45,216 bases of DNA from Ruminococcus sp. (GTDB taxonomy: Bacteria > Bacillota > Clostridia > Oscillospirales > Ruminococcaceae): assembly GCA_015066815.1 (NCBI GenBank), contig SVNR01000022.1:1-45216 (forward strand). Direction: 5' to 3'. Positions 42,627-45,216 of this stretch are shown in pieces. How positions within the stretch are numbered: position 1 is the stretch's first letter; each line of letters starts with the position of its first letter. The notes under the pieces were generated by a model that saw only the letters and a list, made by a program, of their open reading frames with translations, had not been told where the DNA came from and did no database searches. Position numbers and translations under genes: made by a program.

Positions 42627-44153
42627 ATGAACAGTATATCTCTGAAACGAATCCTTTCCATTGGAATTGCAGGGGTTCTTTCACTTAATTTTTGCAATGG
42701 AGCAACAGTTTTTCGCGCACCGGTAAAGGCTGCACAGACTATTGAAGAGCTCGAACAGCTTAAAATCGAAAACAAGAAAAAAATAGCAGATCTTCAGGCA
42801 GAGGTAGAGAGTGCCAAAAAAGAATATGACAAGATGCTTGAGGATGAAAACGCAAAGATTAAGTACATAGACACACTCAACGAAAAGATAGCGCTTCAGA
42901 ATCAGAATATAGATTATGTTGTTGGTCAGATGGAACAGATCGACGATATGATAGAGCAGAATCTTATACAGATAAACGATCTTGGAGAACAGATAAAAGC
43001 TACACAGTCTGATATAGACAAGAACATGGAGCTTTTCAAGAAGAGATTCAGAGCTTCATATATGTCAGGCGGAGATTCCTTGTCAGCAGTGTTTGCAGGT
43101 TCGGCTGATTTTTATGATATACTCACAAAGCTTGAGATTGTATCAAAGGTAGCCGAGCATGACAACGATCTTGTAAAGGAGCTTGAAAAACAGCTTTCTG
43201 CACTCAGAGAATATAACGCAGAGCTTACAGAGAAACAGGATATGTTAAGCAATAACCTGGAGGATGCCAAGGAAAGAAAAGAAGAGTTTTCACAGGTACT
43301 TTCCGAGCTTGGAAAGGATTATCAGGCAACTCAGGATGAGCTTGCACGTATCGATGACAACAAGGAAGCGTTAGAAGAGGATATTGAGGCAAAAAATCAG
43401 GCCATTGCTGAGCAGGAAGAAGAGTATGACAAGATGCTCGCCGACCTGGCAGTTCTTCAGGAACAGAAGAGACAGGAATCCATATCTGTATCAAAGAGTG
43501 TTTCAGCTTCTGTTGCTGAGTCAGTATCCATATCACAGTCTGTTTCAGCTTCTGTTTCAGCCTCGGTCTCAGCTTCTGTAGAAGAATCAAAAAGACTTGA
43601 AGAGCAGCAGAAGCCGTCAGAGCCTGAACCTCCGGTAAGTCAGCCTCCGGTAAGTGAGGCACCTCCTGTGAGTGAGCCGCCTTCAACACCGGCACCACCG
43701 CCATCGACACCGCCTCCGTCTGTGAGCAGCGGACTTGCGTGGCCTGTTCCGGGTTTTTATAATCTTTCGAGTAATTATGGATACAGAAGCTTTGACAGCA
43801 GCTTCCATAAGGGTATAGATATCGCCGGCGGCGGTATAGCCGGAACTTCAATAGTTGCGGCAGATAACGGAACAGTAATCAGGGTCGTGAGCGGATGTAC
43901 ACATAACTATTCCAAAAACTACAGCTGTGGCTGCGGCGGCGGATACGGAAACTATGTCCTCATTCAGCATGACGATAATGTTTACTCTACAATGTATGCA
44001 CACTGTCAGTCAGTAGCTGTAACACAGGGTCAGACAGTAACAAAGGGTCAGACTATAGGATATGTCGGAACTACCGGATATTCGACAGGCAACCATCTTC
44101 ACTTTGAGGTGCTCAAAAACGGCAATCATACTGATCCGATGAGTTATTATTAA
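42627..44153 (+). CDS. FtsEX-associated peptidoglycan hydrolase: coiled coil plus M23 peptidase
   Basis: Secreted murein peptidase of the kind FtsEX controls (EnvC/CwlO/PcsB-like logic); 508 residues. ATG 42627 is used, 5 bases after AGGAG (42617-42621). A signal peptide ends near VKA/AQT. A coiled coil (about residues 40-260) is followed by a Ser-rich linker with repeated SVSASV units, a Pro-rich stretch (PPVSEAPPVSEPP) and the M23 domain. The metal site is HKGIDIA and HLHFEV. The domain has a small Cys-bearing insertion (CTHNYSKNYSCGCGGGYG). It lies 33 bases after ftsX. The stop codon coincides with the left end of a mobile element. Confidence 0.92.
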   Translation: MNSISLKRILSIGIAGVLSLNFCNGATVFRAPVKAAQTIEELEQLKIENKKKIADLQAEVESAKKEYDKMLEDENAKIKYIDTLNEKIALQNQNIDYVVGQMEQIDDMIEQNLIQINDLGEQIKATQSDIDKNMELFKKRFRASYMSGGDSLSAVFAGSADFYDILTKLEIVSKVAEHDNDLVKELEKQLSALREYNAELTEKQDMLSNNLEDAKERKEEFSQVLSELGKDYQATQDELARIDDNKEALEEDIEAKNQAIAEQEEEYDKMLADLAVLQEQKRQESISVSKSVSASVAESVSISQSVSASVSASVSASVEESKRLEEQQKPSEPEPPVSQPPVSEAPPVSEPPSTPAPPPSTPPPSVSSGLAWPVPGFYNLSSNYGYRSFDSSFHKGIDIAGGGIAGTSIVAADNGTVIRVVSGCTHNYSKNYSCGCGGGYGNYVLIQHDDNVYSTMYAHCQSVAVTQGQTVTKGQTIGYVGTTGYSTGNHLHFEVLKNGNHTDPMSYY

Positions 44154-44328
44154 GGAAGCACTGATTAAGTCTGGCGTACATGATGCGCAGTCAGATTTTT
44201 CGTCAGACTGTATAAAAACGACGCAGGCATACTGTCGTATGTCAAGGAGTTTTTGTGCCGGATGGCGGAAAATATGCAAGCAGAATGTGCGTCAAGTCGA
44301 AGACGTGATTTAATCAGTGTTTCCTTAA
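44150..44328 (+). mobile_element. MITE-like element with 19-bp terminal inverted repeats
   Basis: TTAAGGAAGCACTGATTAA (44150-44168) and TTAATCAGTGTTTCCTTAA (44310-44328) are inverted repeats with one mismatch, bounding 179 bp. The outer TTAA could be a duplicated target site. The inside has no gene but holds short palindromes (AGTCTG...CAGACT). The left end contains the TAA stop of the M23 gene, so the element may supply that stop. No transposase is present; it would need one in trans. Confidence 0.7.
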
Positions 44329-44349
44329 GACTTATAGTAAACAACAGAT

Positions 44350-44443
44350 TTATCAGCTGATATGCACGTAGCTTATGCATGTGCAGGGCGATAAAAAATC
44401 AATTATAGTGAAAGTCAGATATGTTCTGACTTTCACTATAATT
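44350..44443 (+). repeat. Dispersed palindrome and perfect 19-bp hairpin
   Basis: TTATCAGCTGATATGCA (44350-44366) repeats 11304-11320. Farther on, AATTATAGTGAAAGTCAGA (44401-44419) pairs perfectly with TCTGACTTTCACTATAATT (44425-44443) around the loop TATGT. A T-rich tail (TTTTATTAT) follows, so this copy could also act as a terminator. With the MITE it fills the 310-base gap between the M23 and S41 genes; I see no further gene there. Confidence 0.8.
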
Positions 44444-44472
44444 TTATTATCAGGAAGAAAAGGATGATGCAT

Positions 44473-45216
44473 ATGGAGAAAAAAAATAAAAGCGCAGGAA
44501 AAACAGCAATAGTAATAGCCTGTACAGCTATGATAACCTTTTCTCTTACATATTCGGCTATGAGATTATATTATTATAATACTTATAAAAAGTACGCTCT
44601 GCTGACTGAGGCTGAGTATTATGTTGACAAATATTTTTATTATGACGGTGTTGACAAAAAAAAGCTTATTGATTCGTCGATAGGCGGCTTTGTAGAAGGG
44701 CTTGAGGACAAATACTCAAGATATCAGAGTATAGAGCTTACAGCCGAGAGAACAGAGGTTCAGACAGGTCAGCAGGTCGGTATAGGAGTTACGGTTTCGC
44801 CCTCTGAGGATGGATATATGATCATCGAAGAGGTGAGGGACAACACACCGGCAAGCAAGGCAGGACTTAAAGTAAAAGACATAATAATCGCTCTTGATTC
44901 AAACGATGTAGCACAGACAGGGTATTATGAATCAGTTGATTATATAAAGAACGGTGAAAATAATTCAGAACTTGTTATGACAATAAAGCGTGACGGCGTA
45001 ACCTCTGATATTATTGTGAAGCGTGAAAAAATAGATGTTATCACCGCAGAGGGAAAGATGCTTGATGACTCTGTAGGGTATATATCCATAAGCCAGTTTA
45101 ATGACAAAACGCCTGAGCAGCTTCATGCAAACTTTCAGAAGCTTGTTTCAGAGGGAGCAAAGGGCATTGTTTTTGATGTAAGGAACAACGGAGGAGGTCT
45201 TGTTTCATCAGTTGAA
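44473..45216 (+). CDS. S41 carboxy-terminal processing protease (CtpA-like), 5' part
   Basis: Serine protease of the tail-specific/CtpA family; the first 248 codons are visible and the frame runs off the window. ATG 44473 is preferred over ATGs at 44464 and 44467 because AAAAGG (44458-44463) is well spaced for it. A basic start and one helix (TAIVIACTAMITFSLTYSA) serve as membrane anchor or signal. The N-terminal helical region (EAEYYVDKYFYYDGVDKKKL) leads into a PDZ domain (GIGVTVSPSEDGYMI, NTPASKAGLKVKDIIIALD). The S41 domain begins at VGYISISQFND and KGIVFDVRNNGGGLVSSV; the catalytic Ser and Lys lie beyond the edge. It follows FtsEX-M23 genes as often in Clostridia. Confidence 0.93.
   Translation, partial: MEKKNKSAGKTAIVIACTAMITFSLTYSAMRLYYYNTYKKYALLTEAEYYVDKYFYYDGVDKKKLIDSSIGGFVEGLEDKYSRYQSIELTAERTEVQTGQQVGIGVTVSPSEDGYMIIEEVRDNTPASKAGLKVKDIIIALDSNDVAQTGYYESVDYIKNGENNSELVMTIKRDGVTSDIIVKREKIDVITAEGKMLDDSVGYISISQFNDKTPEQLHANFQKLVSEGAKGIVFDVRNNGGGLVSSVE

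Noticed and set aside
43495-43600. CRISPR or tandem DNA repeat array in the hydrolase gene
   Set aside because: The repeated units are in-frame Ser/Val codons of a protein linker, not spaced identical repeats.

Overview
The window looks like chromosome of a low-to-moderate GC, Gram-positive anaerobe of the Clostridia, most likely a Ruminococcus-like member of the Oscillospiraceae. This is inference from gene content, codon use and gene order (ymcB/miaB-ymcA-mutS-mutL-miaA-hfq; ylmE-sepF-divIVA-ileS-lspA-rluD; PucR-type regulator-ftsE-ftsX-M23-S41). Every convincing gene is on the + strand. Start codons are often TTG or GTG, and many promoters fit a sigma-A consensus with a 17-base spacer. I see no rRNA, tRNA or CRISPR.

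Region 1 (1-1060) holds the tail of an unidentified gene, a small membrane-anchored hypothetical protein, and two terminators. Region 2 (1029-12367) is one long carbohydrate-uptake operon. It has a strong promoter, a possibly structured leader, a large solute-binding protein with extra beta-sandwich-like domains, two pairs of MalF/MalG-type permeases with no ATPase, a beta-propeller/TPR membrane protein, a Yip1-like membrane protein and a secreted DUF5696-like protein. The third permease carries a frameshift.

Region 3 (12400-19808) is an AT-richer accessory island. It contains small membrane proteins of unknown function, a 15-residue open reading frame whose end is folded into a perfect hairpin, and a MacB/FtsX-type ABC transporter. 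The permease resembles bacteriocin-associated (DUF1430, lactococcin-972-type) membrane proteins. The island ends with a 942-residue lipoprotein that appears to fuse a beta-propeller to a solute-binding domain. This is the best candidate for an undescribed system.

Region 4 (20090-37733) is core genome: tRNA modification (miaB, miaA), a YlbF/YmcA protein with a cysteine-rich tail, mismatch repair (mutS, mutL), hfq, a HlyD-like protein, the PLP-binding protein YggS/YlmE, cell division (sepF, divIVA), ileS, lspA, rluD and a two-subunit transketolase. Region 5 (37852-45216) holds a divergent Ddl-like ligase, a DUF1934 protein, a PucR/CdaR-type regulator, ftsE, ftsX (apparently starting at ATA), an M23 hydrolase of the kind FtsEX activates, and the start of an S41 protease.

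Short dispersed repeats lie between genes. One is a hairpin family (TATAGTGAA...TTCACTATA). Another is a 179-bp MITE-like element with 19-bp terminal inverted repeats that overlaps the stop codon of the M23 gene.
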